DNA from: Phycisphaerales bacterium
Lineage (GTDB): Bacteria > Planctomycetota > Phycisphaerae > Tepidisphaerales > Tepidisphaeraceae
Reading direction: 5' to 3'
DNA length: 14,518 bases
Assembly: GCA_028288775.1 (NCBI GenBank)
Contig: JAQGHP010000262.1
Location: 1 to 14,518 of the forward strand
A program made the translations under genes and the position numbers. Positions 1-9,244 of this stretch are shown one piece after another. The notes beneath the pieces were generated by a model. The model ran no database searches. It saw nothing but the letters and a program-made list of their open reading frames with translations, and was not told the DNA's origin. Every line of letters starts with the position of its first letter. The first letter of the stretch is position 1.

Positions 1-48
1 CCCCACCCCTGCCCTCCCCCGGAGTACCGGAGGAGGGAGGAAGGATCC
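1..48. repeat. Dispersed GC-rich palindromic repeat, copy A (probably cut by the window edge)
   Basis: This C-rich then G-rich stretch has a GGAGTACC core at 21-28 flanked by CCTCC and GGAGG arms. It resembles the stretches at 9204-9244 and 12796-12850, and the reverse complement of 12612-12653. It shares the segment ACCCCTGCCCTC with the reverse complement of the 12612-12653 copy. It also shares the trailing AGGAAGGATC with the 12796-12850 copy. The similarity starts at base 1, so the unit probably continues outside the window. It is non-coding in any plausible gene model. I infer a REP-like interspersed element; its copy number in the genome is unknown. Confidence 0.6.
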
Positions 49-341
49 CGCCGATGCTGCAACGCGCCCTGCGTTCGGTACAGGTGCTGACCGGGCTGGA
101 CAGAATTGCAATCTCATTGCGACAATGTTGCCGCGGAGGTCCTGCAAAACATTCCAATTAATCACCCGCCCGGAGCGCAGCCGGCCACCGCGCCCGCGGC
201 AACGCAATCCGGGCAGTGATTCGGGGACGTACCGCGATCGGTCGGGACGCGGCGTTGAGGTGCAAGTTGTCGCAACGAGGTACTATTCGCCGATGGCTCG
301 CCTGCTGCGTATCGCCTTCCGCGCACCGCCAGCCGCGGACC
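49..341. other. Intergenic stretch upstream of the zinc-ribbon membrane protein
   Basis: About 290 bases without a supported gene. Reading frames on both strands here give arginine- and proline-rich translations of the kind GC-rich non-coding DNA produces. Two small things are visible. One is a palindrome, GCAAT-CTC-ATTGC, at 108-120. The other is a GAGGTG at 257-262 that could act as a ribosome binding site for an in-frame TTG at 267. I see no convincing -10 box. Confidence 0.5.
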
Positions 342-998
342 GTGCGGCGATGGGCTTTCGCGACGCTTTCGGCATTTTCGATGCTTTTGTCTGTGGCGGC
401 GGCCGTGATGTGGTGCCGAAGCTACCAAGGGGGCGAACATTGGAGATTTGTCGCCCAACCCACCGGTCAGGTCCCCTCTTTTGCCCCGCTGACGGATACG
501 GTCTTTCGCCACCGATGGCTCGGATCATCGAGAGGACGGATTCAGTTTCTTGAGCAAGAGATTCCCGAGTACTCGTACAACGGCCGCTCAATATCGACCC
601 AACCCACCGGATATCAGACAGGGTGGTCCACGCTGAGCCCGTCTTTCTTCCTGAACGGCGCGAAAGGCGAGCGATATTGGCATATCCCTGGACTTGAATT
701 CTGCTCACACCCGCTTCCCGCGTCCCATACGGCCGCGACGTTGAGCATGATGTGGGACGTCCGCCCCATTAATGGATATTCTTACACAACCTTAACTGGG
801 AATCGGTCGTTCATCTTGTCATGGTGGGTGCCGGTTGTAGCCACTTTGATCCTTCCTGCGATTCGGGCCCGCGGACATTGGTGCCGAAGACGTGAGGAAC
901 GTCGCCGGCTTCACAACCTCTGCCCCGCCTGCGGCTACGACCTCCGCGCCACGCCGGACCGATGCCCGGAATGCGGGCCAATCAAAGCTGCCGCATGA
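342..998 (+). CDS. Planctomycete two-helix membrane protein with C-terminal zinc ribbon
   Basis: A 218-residue protein of unknown function. Residues 5-24 form a first hydrophobic helix after an RR pair. Residues about 30-155 are a soluble, aromatic-rich region, and residues 157-174 form a second helix. An arginine-rich stretch follows (RRREERRRL), then a zinc ribbon with Cys194, 197, 208 and 211 (CPACGYDL...CPECG). This order, with a cytosolic zinc ribbon and an extracytoplasmic middle, is one I know from many uncharacterised planctomycete proteins. The start is uncertain. The frame is open from GTG 216. TTG 267 has a GAGGTG in front of it. GTG 342 places the helix at the very N-terminus as in relatives, so I chose it. 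The stop lies 17 bp inside the 3' end of the convergent cytochrome gene. The partner that the zinc ribbon binds is unknown. Confidence 0.72.
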   Translation: MRRWAFATLSAFSMLLSVAAAVMWCRSYQGGEHWRFVAQPTGQVPSFAPLTDTVFRHRWLGSSRGRIQFLEQEIPEYSYNGRSISTQPTGYQTGWSTLSPSFFLNGAKGERYWHIPGLEFCSHPLPASHTAATLSMMWDVRPINGYSYTTLTGNRSFILSWWVPVVATLILPAIRARGHWCRRREERRRLHNLCPACGYDLRATPDRCPECGPIKAAA

Positions 999-2550
999 AC
1001 GCGACGAGGTCGGACTTTTCGTCCTTGTTCAGCTTCGTTTGCAGCACGATGTTGAAGAACTCGACCGTGTCCTCCAGTGTCAGGCAGCGGCCATCATGCA
1101 GGTATGGGGGGCTGTCCTTGATGCCGCGGAGCGTGAAGGTTTTGATCGGGCCGTCGCCGGGCTCGGTGGTGAAGCGCTCCAGGTGCAGATCGTGCAACTG
1201 GTGATCCATGTACGACTCTTGCGCGAGATGGCAATTGGCGCACTGGGCCTTTCCGAAGAAGAGCTTTTCACCGCGCATCTCGGCTTCGGTGGCCAGGGCC
1301 GGGTTCAGGCGGTTGGTGGCCGGGTCGAGCTTGTGCGCGGGCGGGAAGTCGAACATGTTCTGCATCTGCGCCATGTGGCTGACCTGCACGCGGTCGAGAA
1401 TCATTGCGCCTTTCTTGAAGGCGTGACGCTGGTCGCCATTGAAGTAGGCGGTGCGCTCTTCGAACTCGGTGAAGTCTTCGACGCTGCGGAGCGAGCGTTT
1501 GGAGCCGTGGATCTGCTGATTGAACACGCCGCGGAGGCTGACCGTATCGACGCGGAACCGTCGCTGCTGGGGGCGGTCGTCGGGGTTGAGGTGGAACTGC
1601 GCGGTGGTGTGCCCGTTCACGTGACAATCCAGGCAGGTCACGCCCAGCGAGGGCTGGGCCGATTTGCGGTCATCGGTCGGGTTGAACTCTTCCTGCGGCA
1701 AAGGCGTCAATAGCAAGCGCAGGCCGTCGAGCTGCACCGGCGTGAGCAGGTCCTTGAACAACCGGTAGTAGTTGTTGATCGACACGATTTCCCCGCGCGA
1801 AACGTCGCCGAGCTCCGGGCGATTGGAAAGAAACATCGCCGGGGGGAATTCGGGCAGGAATGCGTCGGGAAGATCGAAATCTACATCGAAGCGCTGCAGG
1901 CGGGGGAACTGCGTTATCTGCACGGCGGGGAAGACCTGTCCGCCGGTCGCCTGCTTGGGGTGCGGCAGCGGCGGGTAGGGAAAGACCCCCTGCTGGTGAA
2001 TTTCCTCGGGCTTCATCGACGCAAGCTTGTCCCAGTCCGCACCGGCCCGGAGCCGGGCGGTCGGGCCGACGCACAGCGGTTTGCCGCGCGACATCTTCAT
2101 CTGCGGATCGAGGTGCGGCGTCAGGTCGTACCGCGACTGCAACAGCTTGGCCTGCTGCGCCATGACCTTGGGTTTGTCCGCCACGTCCTGCCCCATCGTC
2201 TCTTCAAATGTCTGGCCCGGATGCTTGGCGTTGAGCGGGTCGCGGTAGAAGTCGAATCCTTTCACTTTGCCTTGATCGGGTTGTTCCTGAAACGCGGTGG
2301 ACGAAGCCGGCGCATTGTCGGCCGAGGGGATGCCCGTGCGGTCGTGCTCCGACTTTTGTTGTTCCGGTCGGGTGGCCGGCGCCGCCCGCGGCGTTTGCGC
2401 GTCCATTACAGCGTCCGGTTGCGACTGCGCCGCCGGGGCGGCGGGCTTCTGAACCTGAGCCCGGGCAATGCCTAGCGAAATGACGACGGCCATCGCGAGC
2501 GACGGGAGCGCGAAATAGGCCCCTGTTGTGGGCATGAGCTTCGATCGCAT
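982..2550 (-). CDS. Exported di-haem cytochrome c, CCP/MauG-like
   Basis: A 522-residue periplasmic protein. Residues 1-31 are a signal peptide ending around AR-AQ, and residues 32-95 a Pro/Ala/Gln-rich linker. Residues about 97-300 form a domain I cannot assign. Two c-type haem sites follow, CLDCH at 306-310 and CANCH at 437-441. Each is followed by a matching block: TVSLRGV (336-342), IHGS (347-350) and SVEDF after the first, TFTLRGI (471-477), LHDG (484-487) and TLEDTVEFF (491-499) after the second. The second block is typical of the C-terminal domain of di-haem cytochrome c peroxidases and MauG, so peroxide reduction or electron transfer is likely, though the substrate is unknown. I recall close relatives labelled 'cytochrome B6' in databases; nothing here resembles the integral membrane cytochrome b6. 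The start at 2550 is set by AAGGAG eight bases upstream and by the signal peptide. The frame runs open to 2862, but that extension looks non-coding. It is divergent from operon 1. Confidence 0.88.
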   Translation of the reverse strand: MRSKLMPTTGAYFALPSLAMAVVISLGIARAQVQKPAAPAAQSQPDAVMDAQTPRAAPATRPEQQKSEHDRTGIPSADNAPASSTAFQEQPDQGKVKGFDFYRDPLNAKHPGQTFEETMGQDVADKPKVMAQQAKLLQSRYDLTPHLDPQMKMSRGKPLCVGPTARLRAGADWDKLASMKPEEIHQQGVFPYPPLPHPKQATGGQVFPAVQITQFPRLQRFDVDFDLPDAFLPEFPPAMFLSNRPELGDVSRGEIVSINNYYRLFKDLLTPVQLDGLRLLLTPLPQEEFNPTDDRKSAQPSLGVTCLDCHVNGHTTAQFHLNPDDRPQQRRFRVDTVSLRGVFNQQIHGSKRSLRSVEDFTEFEERTAYFNGDQRHAFKKGAMILDRVQVSHMAQMQNMFDFPPAHKLDPATNRLNPALATEAEMRGEKLFFGKAQCANCHLAQESYMDHQLHDLHLERFTTEPGDGPIKTFTLRGIKDSPPYLHDGRCLTLEDTVEFFNIVLQTKLNKDEKSDLVAFMRQL

Positions 2551-2558
2551 GAGCGGTT

Positions 2559-2564
2559 CTCCTT
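2559..2564 (-). promoter_or_regulatory. Ribosome binding site deciding the start of the di-haem cytochrome
   Basis: Read on the minus strand this is AAGGAG, eight bases before the ATG at 2550-2548. It rules out the 104-residue longer reading that would begin at 2862 and run across the whole divergent promoter region. Confidence 0.75.
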
Positions 2565-2710
2565 CCGCGGAAGTGAAATGACCCGGAATTGGCAAAAGAT
2601 CGATGCCGCCGCATCGACTTGCATTAGGATGGAAATAACTCAACCCGCCCTCGCCCGTCCACCCCGGAAATTCTGCAACGCTGGTTGCCGCAAGGGGCAT
2701 GCGTGAGCAG

Positions 2711-2750
2711 AATATCCCAGTGGGATTGAAAGATATTGCGGCGGGATTGA
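2711..2750. promoter_or_regulatory. Candidate operator in the divergent promoter region
   Basis: Between the two divergent starts (2550 and 2826) lie nested inverted repeats: AATATC (2711-2716) pairs with GATATT (2732-2737), and ATCCCA (2714-2719) with TGGGAT (2721-2726). GGGATTGA occurs twice, at 2722-2729 and 2743-2750, exactly 21 bp apart, or two helical turns. This is the arrangement of a dimeric regulator site. That a protein binds here is inference. Confidence 0.35.
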
Positions 2751-2794
2751 CCCTAATTCTTTTCGACGCGTAAACCGCCGAAGGGTCTGGTAGG

Positions 2795-2800
2795 TATAAT
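2795..2800 (+). promoter_or_regulatory. Putative -10 box (TATAAT) of operon 1
   Basis: A perfect TATAAT inside GGTATAATTGAC, ending 25 bases before the ATG at 2826. A similar GTATAATTG lies upstream of the paralogous operon at 9424-9432. No TTGACA-like -35 stands at 16-18 bp. Instead AACCGC (2773-2778) lies 16 bases upstream, and the same hexamer lies 15 bases upstream of the other box. Confidence 0.55.
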
Positions 2801-2825
2801 TGACGCCTCGAACGAGACCCCCGGC

Positions 2826-5800
2826 ATGATTCATCGAAACAAGATCCTATCCATCTTCGCATTCTCCGGCGTACTGGCCGCGTTTTCCTTGACGCGCGGG
2901 GACGATGCGCCGGCGCGGCCGGCCATCGATTTCGTGCGGGACGTGCAGCCGATCTTTGCGGCCAATTGTTACGAATGCCACGGGCCGCAGAAATCGAAGG
3001 GTGCCTTGCGGCTGGATGCCCGGCCGCTGGCGATCAACGGCGGGGCTTCCAAGGCCGCGATCGTTCCGGGTAGTAGCGAAAAAAGCGTGCTCATCCATCG
3101 CGTGCTCGGCGAAGGGGATGAAGAACGGATGCCGCTCAAGCATGCGCCGCTGACGGCGGCGCAGATCGCGACATTGCGGGCGTGGATCGACCAGGGGGCG
3201 AAATGGCCCGAAGCGGCGTCCGTCGCCGGGGCGACGCTGCATACGCATTGGTCGTTTATCAAACCCGTGCGGCCGGAATTGCCGGCGGTGAAGAACAAGG
3301 CGTGGCCGCGGAATCCCATCGATAATTTTGTCCTCGCAGCATTGGAGAAAGACGGGCTCGGTCCTTCATCCGAAGCGGATCGCTATACGCTCATTCGGCG
3401 GGTTTCGCTCGACCTCATCGGGCTGCCGCCCACGCCTGAAGAGGCGGATGCGTTTGTGAAGGATGATTCGCCCGACGCATACGAAAAGCTCGTGGACCGC
3501 CTGCTCGCCCGCCCGCATTACGGCGAGCGCTGGGCCCGGCGGTGGCTCGACCTCGCCCGCTACGCCGACACCAATGGCTTCGAGAAAGACCGCCCGCGCA
3601 CGATCTGGCCCTATCGCGATTGGGTAATCGATGCGCTCAACAAAGACATGCCGTTCGATCAGTTTACGGTTGAACAGCTTGCGGGCGACATGCTGCCCAA
3701 CGCCACGCCGACGCAAAGGATCGCCACCGGCTTCCATCGCAACACGATGCTCAACGAGGAAGGCGGCATCGACCCGCTCGAGTACCGCTTTCTCGCCACC
3801 GTCGATCGCATCAACACCACGGGCACCGCATGGCTCGGATTGACGGTCGGCTGCGCCCAGTGCCACACGCACAAATACGACCCGATCTCGCACAAAGAGT
3901 ATTACCGGCTCATGGCGTTCCTTAACAACGCGGATGAGCCGCAAATGGAAATTCCAAATGGCGAGGTGCTGGCGCGCCGGAAAGAGATCGAAGCGAAGAT
4001 CGCGAAGATGACGGCGCTGCTGCCCGAGAAATTTCCGGTCGAAGCGCCGGTGAAGTGGCAAACCCCCGCCGTCGTCGCCACGACGGCCGCCGGCGGCATT
4101 CCAGAGCCGGCAGAAGACGGCGCGTGGAAATTCACCGGCCCTTCCCCCGATCGCGACACCTACACGCTTGAATTCGATTCGGGCGCTGGCGCGGTCGATC
4201 GCATTCGCCTTGAGACATTAAAGGATGGAGAAATCGGCCCCGGCCGCACGCCGCATGGGAATTTCGTGCTGAGCGAATTCACGGCGAGCGTCGCGCCCAA
4301 GGACGCGCCGGAAAAAGCCCGCCATGTGAAATTCGTCCGCGCCGAGGCAGACCATTCCCAAGGCGGCTTTCCCGTCGAGCACGCCATCGATGGTAATGCC
4401 GCGACGGGCTGGGCGGTCGATTTAGGCAACGGCAACCGCATCACGGGGCACGCCGCGACGTTCTATTTGGAAAAGCCGATCAATCTCCCGCAGGGCGGGC
4501 ATTGGACAGTGAAGCTCGATCAGCAGTACGGCGAACGCCACACCATCGCCAAGCTCCGGCTCAGCCTTGGATCGCAATCACCCGATTTATCCGACGCGAA
4601 GGATTTTGCCGAGCGCCGCCGGGCCGCTTTGGATAAGGCCTACGCGAAGTGGGAAGCGCGCGAGTCGGAGAAAGCGGTGAAGTGGACGGTGCTCCGCCCC
4701 ACCGACATGCAGAGCAGCAAGCCATTCCTCACGCTGCTCGATGACAACTCCGTTCTCGCCGGCGGCGACGTGGCAAAAAGCGTCACGTACGACCTGACGT
4801 TCCGCCCCGAACTTCGCGGGATTACCGCCGTGCGGCTGGAGGCCCTTCCCGATGACAGCCTGCCTGGCCGTGGCCCGGGGATGATCTATTACGAAGGCCA
4901 GCCGGGGGATTTTTTCCTGAGCGAGATTTCCCTTCAGGGCGACGGGCAGCCGCTGAAGTTCAACAAAGCGGCGCAGACCGACGGATCATCCGCCGCGATG
5001 GCCATCGATGGCGATCCGCAAACGGGTTGGTCCATCGGCAACGGCGAGGGCCGGGCTCACGCTGCCGTCTTCAGCCTCCCCGCGCCTGTGGGCGAGGCGA
5101 AGGAACTCAAGCTGCACATGCTCTGCGAGCGGTATTTTGCCGCCGCCCTCGGGCATTTCCGTATTTCGGTCACGAGCGATCCGCGGGCCGCGGGGCTGTC
5201 TGACGTCCGCCCGCCGGATGTTGAAGAAGCCCTGGCTACACCCGCCGATCAGCGCACCGTTGCGCAGCGGGACGTCCTTCGCCGGCAATTTTCTAGCGTA
5301 GCTACCGAGCTGACATGGCCGCGAAAGGAGATCGACGACCTGCGCAAGACTCTGCCCGAATTAAAGACGACGCTGGTGATGCGCGAGCGGCCCGCGGGGC
5401 ACGCGCGCCCGACGTTCCTGCAACACCGCGGGGAGTTCTTGCAGCCGAAGGAAGAACTTCAACCGGGCGTCCCCGCGTTCCTCCCCCCGCTGCCCCAAGG
5501 GGCATCGGCGGATCGACTGTCGTTTGCGCGGTGGCTGGTGTCGGGCGAGAACCCGCTGACGGCCCGCGTGCAGGTGAACCGGCAGTGGGCGGCATTCTTC
5601 GGGCGCGGGATCGTGCGGACGCAGCAGGATTTTGGCACGCAGGGGGAGCCGCCCTCGAATCAACCGCTGCTCGATTGGCTGGCCACGGAATTCGTGCGCG
5701 AGGGATGGTCGATGAAAAAACTGGACCGGCTGATCGTCACCAGCGCGACGTATCGGCAGGCATCGCGCGTGTCGCCTGAACTCCTCGCCCGCGACCCGGA

Positions 5801-6440
5801 CAACACGCTGCTGGCCCGCGGGCCGCGATTCCGGCTCGAAGCGGAATTGATCCGGGACGGGGCGCTCAAGTCATCCGGGTTATTGTCTGAGAAGATCGGC
5901 GGGCCGAGTGTCTTTCCGCCGCAACCAGCTTCGATCACCACGGAGGCGACCTACGGCGCGCTGGCCTGGAACACGAGCAAGGGGGAGGACCGCTATCGCC
6001 GCAGCTTGTATACGTATTCCAAGCGCACCGCGCCGTACGCGCTGTTCAGCACCTTCGACGCTCCCAGCGGCGAAGCCTGCGTCGCCCGGCGCGAAGTGTC
6101 CGACAGCCCGCTGCAGGCGCTGTCATTACTGAACGACACGGTCTTTGTGGAAACGGCGCAGGCATTAGGCCGGGTCGTGGCGGCTTCGCAGGAATCGGAC
6201 GACGCACGGGCGACGGAGGTTTTCCGCCGATGCCTCACGCGCCCGCCTGCGAAAGAGGAGCTTGCGCTGCTCGTGCAATTCGCGCACGACCAACGGGAAC
6301 GGTTCGCGAAGAAGGAATTGGACGCGGGAAAGATCGCCGGGCCGGGCAAGGCGGGCGATGCAGATGCGGTCGAGCGCGCGACGTGGACGACGGTCGCCCG
6401 GTCGGTGATGAATTTGGACGAGGCCGTGACGAAGGATTAA
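2826..6440 (+). CDS. PSCyt1-DUF1549-DUF1553 cytochrome-like protein, paralogue 1
   Basis: A 1204-residue exported protein of a family expanded in planctomycetes; its biochemical role is not established. Residues 1-25 are a Sec signal peptide. The PSCyt1 cytochrome c domain (about 33-128) has CYECH at 48-52 and Met102 in RMPL as the likely axial ligand. DUF1549 (about 162-370) carries a second haem motif, CAQCH at 343-347, followed by THKYDP. A short charged helix (384-401) precedes two tandem beta-rich repeats (about 445-587 and 654-787), each with LSE, AIDG and TGW motifs as in discoidin-like folds. DUF1553 covers about 893-1160, with LTARVQVNRQWAAFFGRG and a LQALSLLND motif. The C-terminus WTTVARSVMNLDEAVTKD matches that of the second paralogue. 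The start is the first ATG and gives a clean signal peptide; the ribosome binding site is weak. It is co-transcribed with the DUF1501 gene 2 bp downstream. Confidence 0.93.
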   Translation: MIHRNKILSIFAFSGVLAAFSLTRGDDAPARPAIDFVRDVQPIFAANCYECHGPQKSKGALRLDARPLAINGGASKAAIVPGSSEKSVLIHRVLGEGDEERMPLKHAPLTAAQIATLRAWIDQGAKWPEAASVAGATLHTHWSFIKPVRPELPAVKNKAWPRNPIDNFVLAALEKDGLGPSSEADRYTLIRRVSLDLIGLPPTPEEADAFVKDDSPDAYEKLVDRLLARPHYGERWARRWLDLARYADTNGFEKDRPRTIWPYRDWVIDALNKDMPFDQFTVEQLAGDMLPNATPTQRIATGFHRNTMLNEEGGIDPLEYRFLATVDRINTTGTAWLGLTVGCAQCHTHKYDPISHKEYYRLMAFLNNADEPQMEIPNGEVLARRKEIEAKIAKMTALLPEKFPVEAPVKWQTPAVVATTAAGGIPEPAEDGAWKFTGPSPDRDTYTLEFDSGAGAVDRIRLETLKDGEIGPGRTPHGNFVLSEFTASVAPKDAPEKARHVKFVRAEADHSQGGFPVEHAIDGNAATGWAVDLGNGNRITGHAATFYLEKPINLPQGGHWTVKLDQQYGERHTIAKLRLSLGSQSPDLSDAKDFAERRRAALDKAYAKWEARESEKAVKWTVLRPTDMQSSKPFLTLLDDNSVLAGGDVAKSVTYDLTFRPELRGITAVRLEALPDDSLPGRGPGMIYYEGQPGDFFLSEISLQGDGQPLKFNKAAQTDGSSAAMAIDGDPQTGWSIGNGEGRAHAAVFSLPAPVGEAKELKLHMLCERYFAAALGHFRISVTSDPRAAGLSDVRPPDVEEALATPADQRTVAQRDVLRRQFSSVATELTWPRKEIDDLRKTLPELKTTLVMRERPAGHARPTFLQHRGEFLQPKEELQPGVPAFLPPLPQGASADRLSFARWLVSGENPLTARVQVNRQWAAFFGRGIVRTQQDFGTQGEPPSNQPLLDWLATEFVREGWSMKKLDRLIVTSATYRQASRVSPELLARDPDNTLLARGPRFRLEAELIRDGALKSSGLLSEKIGGPSVFPPQPASITTEATYGALAWNTSKGEDRYRRSLYTYSKRTAPYALFSTFDAPSGEACVARREVSDSPLQALSLLNDTVFVETAQALGRVVAASQESDDARATEVFRRCLTRPPAKEELALLVQFAHDQRERFAKKELDAGKIAGPGKAGDADAVERATWTTVARSVMNLDEAVTKD

Positions 6441-6442
6441 CG

Positions 6443-7909
<1,467 letters not shown>

Positions 7910-8010
7910 TGGGCACGAACGTGAAGCAGGCCCGGCGGCTCCGACAGCCGTTGGAAGTGGCTGTCCTTAACCGCACCTCCGCGGTCCAGGGGGAGGGAAA
8001 GGGATGAAGA
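7910..8010. terminator. Convergent gap with two short hairpins, weak terminator candidate
   Basis: This 101-base gap lies between the convergent ends of the DUF1501 and Asp-box genes. It contains GACAGCC (7943-7949) paired with GGCTGTC (7959-7965), with a nine-base loop, and ACCGC (7970-7974) paired with GCGGT (7981-7985). Neither is followed by a T-run on either strand, so a classical intrinsic terminator is not shown. A bidirectional stop is plausible only from position. Confidence 0.3.
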
Positions 8011-9081
8011 CTACGGAGCAGGCAATTCCCACCGCACGATCACCCCGTCTTCCTTCCCCTCCGTGGAGCGCCACGCGTAAATCGCACGGGCCTTTGCGCT
8101 GAAGATGATGCCGCTGGGTTTGAATGGGACTTCGGGGCCGAGCTTTTCCCACGTTTTGCCGCCGTCGGATGAAACGTAGAGCTGCTTTTCGATCGGCACT
8201 ACGAGTTTGCCGCCGGTAATTTCTATGGGGTTTGCCTTTGCCGGGCCGGGGAGTTTTTCCCAGGACTTGCCGTGATCCGCGCTTTTAATCAGCCCTGCGC
8301 CCCAGAGAGTTTGCCAATAGATCGTACCGTCCGTCGCAACGCACGCCGGGCCGCTGGGGCCGCAGTCGGACGTCTTGGCCCAGGTTGCGCCGCCGTCTTC
8401 GGTGCGGAAGATGGCGAAGGGGATTTGCTTGCCGCCGTCCTGTTTCCAGCCCGCGGCGTTTACCACATAGGTCTTGGAATCGAAGACGATCACGTCGTTC
8501 GAGAAATTGGTTTTCTCAGGGAGCTTGTCGCCGATCTTTTGCCAGGTCTGCCCGCCATCCGACGACTTCTCGATGCTGCGATCCTGCTCGTGATGTCCGA
8601 CGAGTAGGGTCTTGCGGTCCGGGTCAGTGAAATCCACGCCGATTGCGTCAACGTGCGTGATTTTCCCCAAAGGGGTGAAGGTCTGCCCGGCGTCTGTCGT
8701 CTTGAAAACGCCCGGGCCGTTGTAGCTGCCGCTCACCCAAAAGACCTTGGAATCCTTGGGGTCGAAAACGATTTGGTAGGGCCGATTCCGGATCTGCTCC
8801 GCGTCTTTTTCGCCGAGCTTTTTCCAGGTCTTCCCCCCGTCTGCGGAGATCCAAAGCCCCGCCTCGCTGACACCGGCGATGACCTCGGCCGAATCCGGGA
8901 CCGCGGCCATCGTGGTGACCCCGGCGTAGCCCCACTTCTCGCCGCCGACGCCGTCGGTCACGTTGACCCACGCGCCCGCCGGGGGCTTTTCCTGAGCCCG
9001 CGCGGTCGCGGTAAACAACGACATTCCGATCCACAGGGCACTCGCCGCGAGGGTCGCAATAGAAGCCTGACTTTTACGCAT
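8011..9081 (-). CDS. Exported Asp-box (BNR) repeat beta-propeller protein
   Basis: A 356-residue protein. Residues 1-29 are a signal peptide (cut after ATARA). The rest is made of Asp-box repeats, S-x-D-x-G-x-T-W: SADGGKTW 79-86, TTDAGQTF 128-135, SSDGGQTW 173-180, TEDGGATW 227-234, SADHGKSW 267-274 and SSDGGKTW 304-311. Six boxes at intervals of about 37-54 residues fit a single six- or seven-bladed propeller of the sialidase/VPS10/YCF48 type. Asp-boxes are structural and do not show enzyme activity; I see no sialidase arginine triad or FRIP motif, so a binding or scaffold role is as likely as hydrolysis. The start is set by AGGAG five bases upstream and by the signal peptide; the open frame to 9591 crosses the promoter region and is not coding. 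It is convergent with the first DUF1501 gene and divergent from operon 2. Confidence 0.9.
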   Translation of the reverse strand: MRKSQASIATLAASALWIGMSLFTATARAQEKPPAGAWVNVTDGVGGEKWGYAGVTTMAAVPDSAEVIAGVSEAGLWISADGGKTWKKLGEKDAEQIRNRPYQIVFDPKDSKVFWVSGSYNGPGVFKTTDAGQTFTPLGKITHVDAIGVDFTDPDRKTLLVGHHEQDRSIEKSSDGGQTWQKIGDKLPEKTNFSNDVIVFDSKTYVVNAAGWKQDGGKQIPFAIFRTEDGGATWAKTSDCGPSGPACVATDGTIYWQTLWGAGLIKSADHGKSWEKLPGPAKANPIEITGGKLVVPIEKQLYVSSDGGKTWEKLGPEVPFKPSGIIFSAKARAIYAWRSTEGKEDGVIVRWELPAP

Positions 9082-9086
9082 ACGTA

Positions 9087-9091
9087 CTCCT
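9087..9091 (-). promoter_or_regulatory. Ribosome binding site deciding the start of the Asp-box protein
   Basis: Minus-strand AGGAG, five bases before the ATG at 9081-9079. It supports the start that gives a signal peptide and argues against the 170-residue longer reading. Confidence 0.75.
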
Positions 9092-9203
9092 GCACGACCC
9101 CGGCGGGATGTTCCTACCGTACAGCATCCGGCAGCCGGGCCTTTGTCGCAACGGCACGGCCCAGAGTCAATGGCCGCCCTGCTCCCTCCTCCGGTCATCA
9201 GGG

Positions 9204-9244
9204 ACCCCCTCCCTAACCCTCCCCCGGAGTACCGAGGGCGGGGA
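9204..9244. repeat. Dispersed GC-rich palindromic repeat, copy B
   Basis: Contains CCCTAACCCTCCCCCGGAGT followed by ACCGAGGGCGGGG. It shares the CCCCCGGAGTACCG core with copy A at the window start, and the CCCTAACCCTC segment with the copy at 12796-12837. It lies in the divergent promoter region, between the two gene starts. It is a single unit here, not an inverted pair. Confidence 0.6.

Noticed and set aside
892..1713. 273-codon plus-strand frame, and a second one at 1960-2475
   Set aside because: Both are antisense to the di-haem cytochrome gene, whose CXXCH motifs and signal peptide show the real strand.
2551..2862. N-terminal extension of the di-haem cytochrome to 2862
   Set aside because: It would cross the whole divergent region and the start of operon 1. 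A good ribosome binding site and signal peptide mark 2550 as the start.
6230..6442. N-terminal extension of the first DUF1501 protein
   Set aside because: It overlaps the 3' end of the PSCyt1 gene in another frame, and it would bury the Tat signal 70 residues inside the protein.
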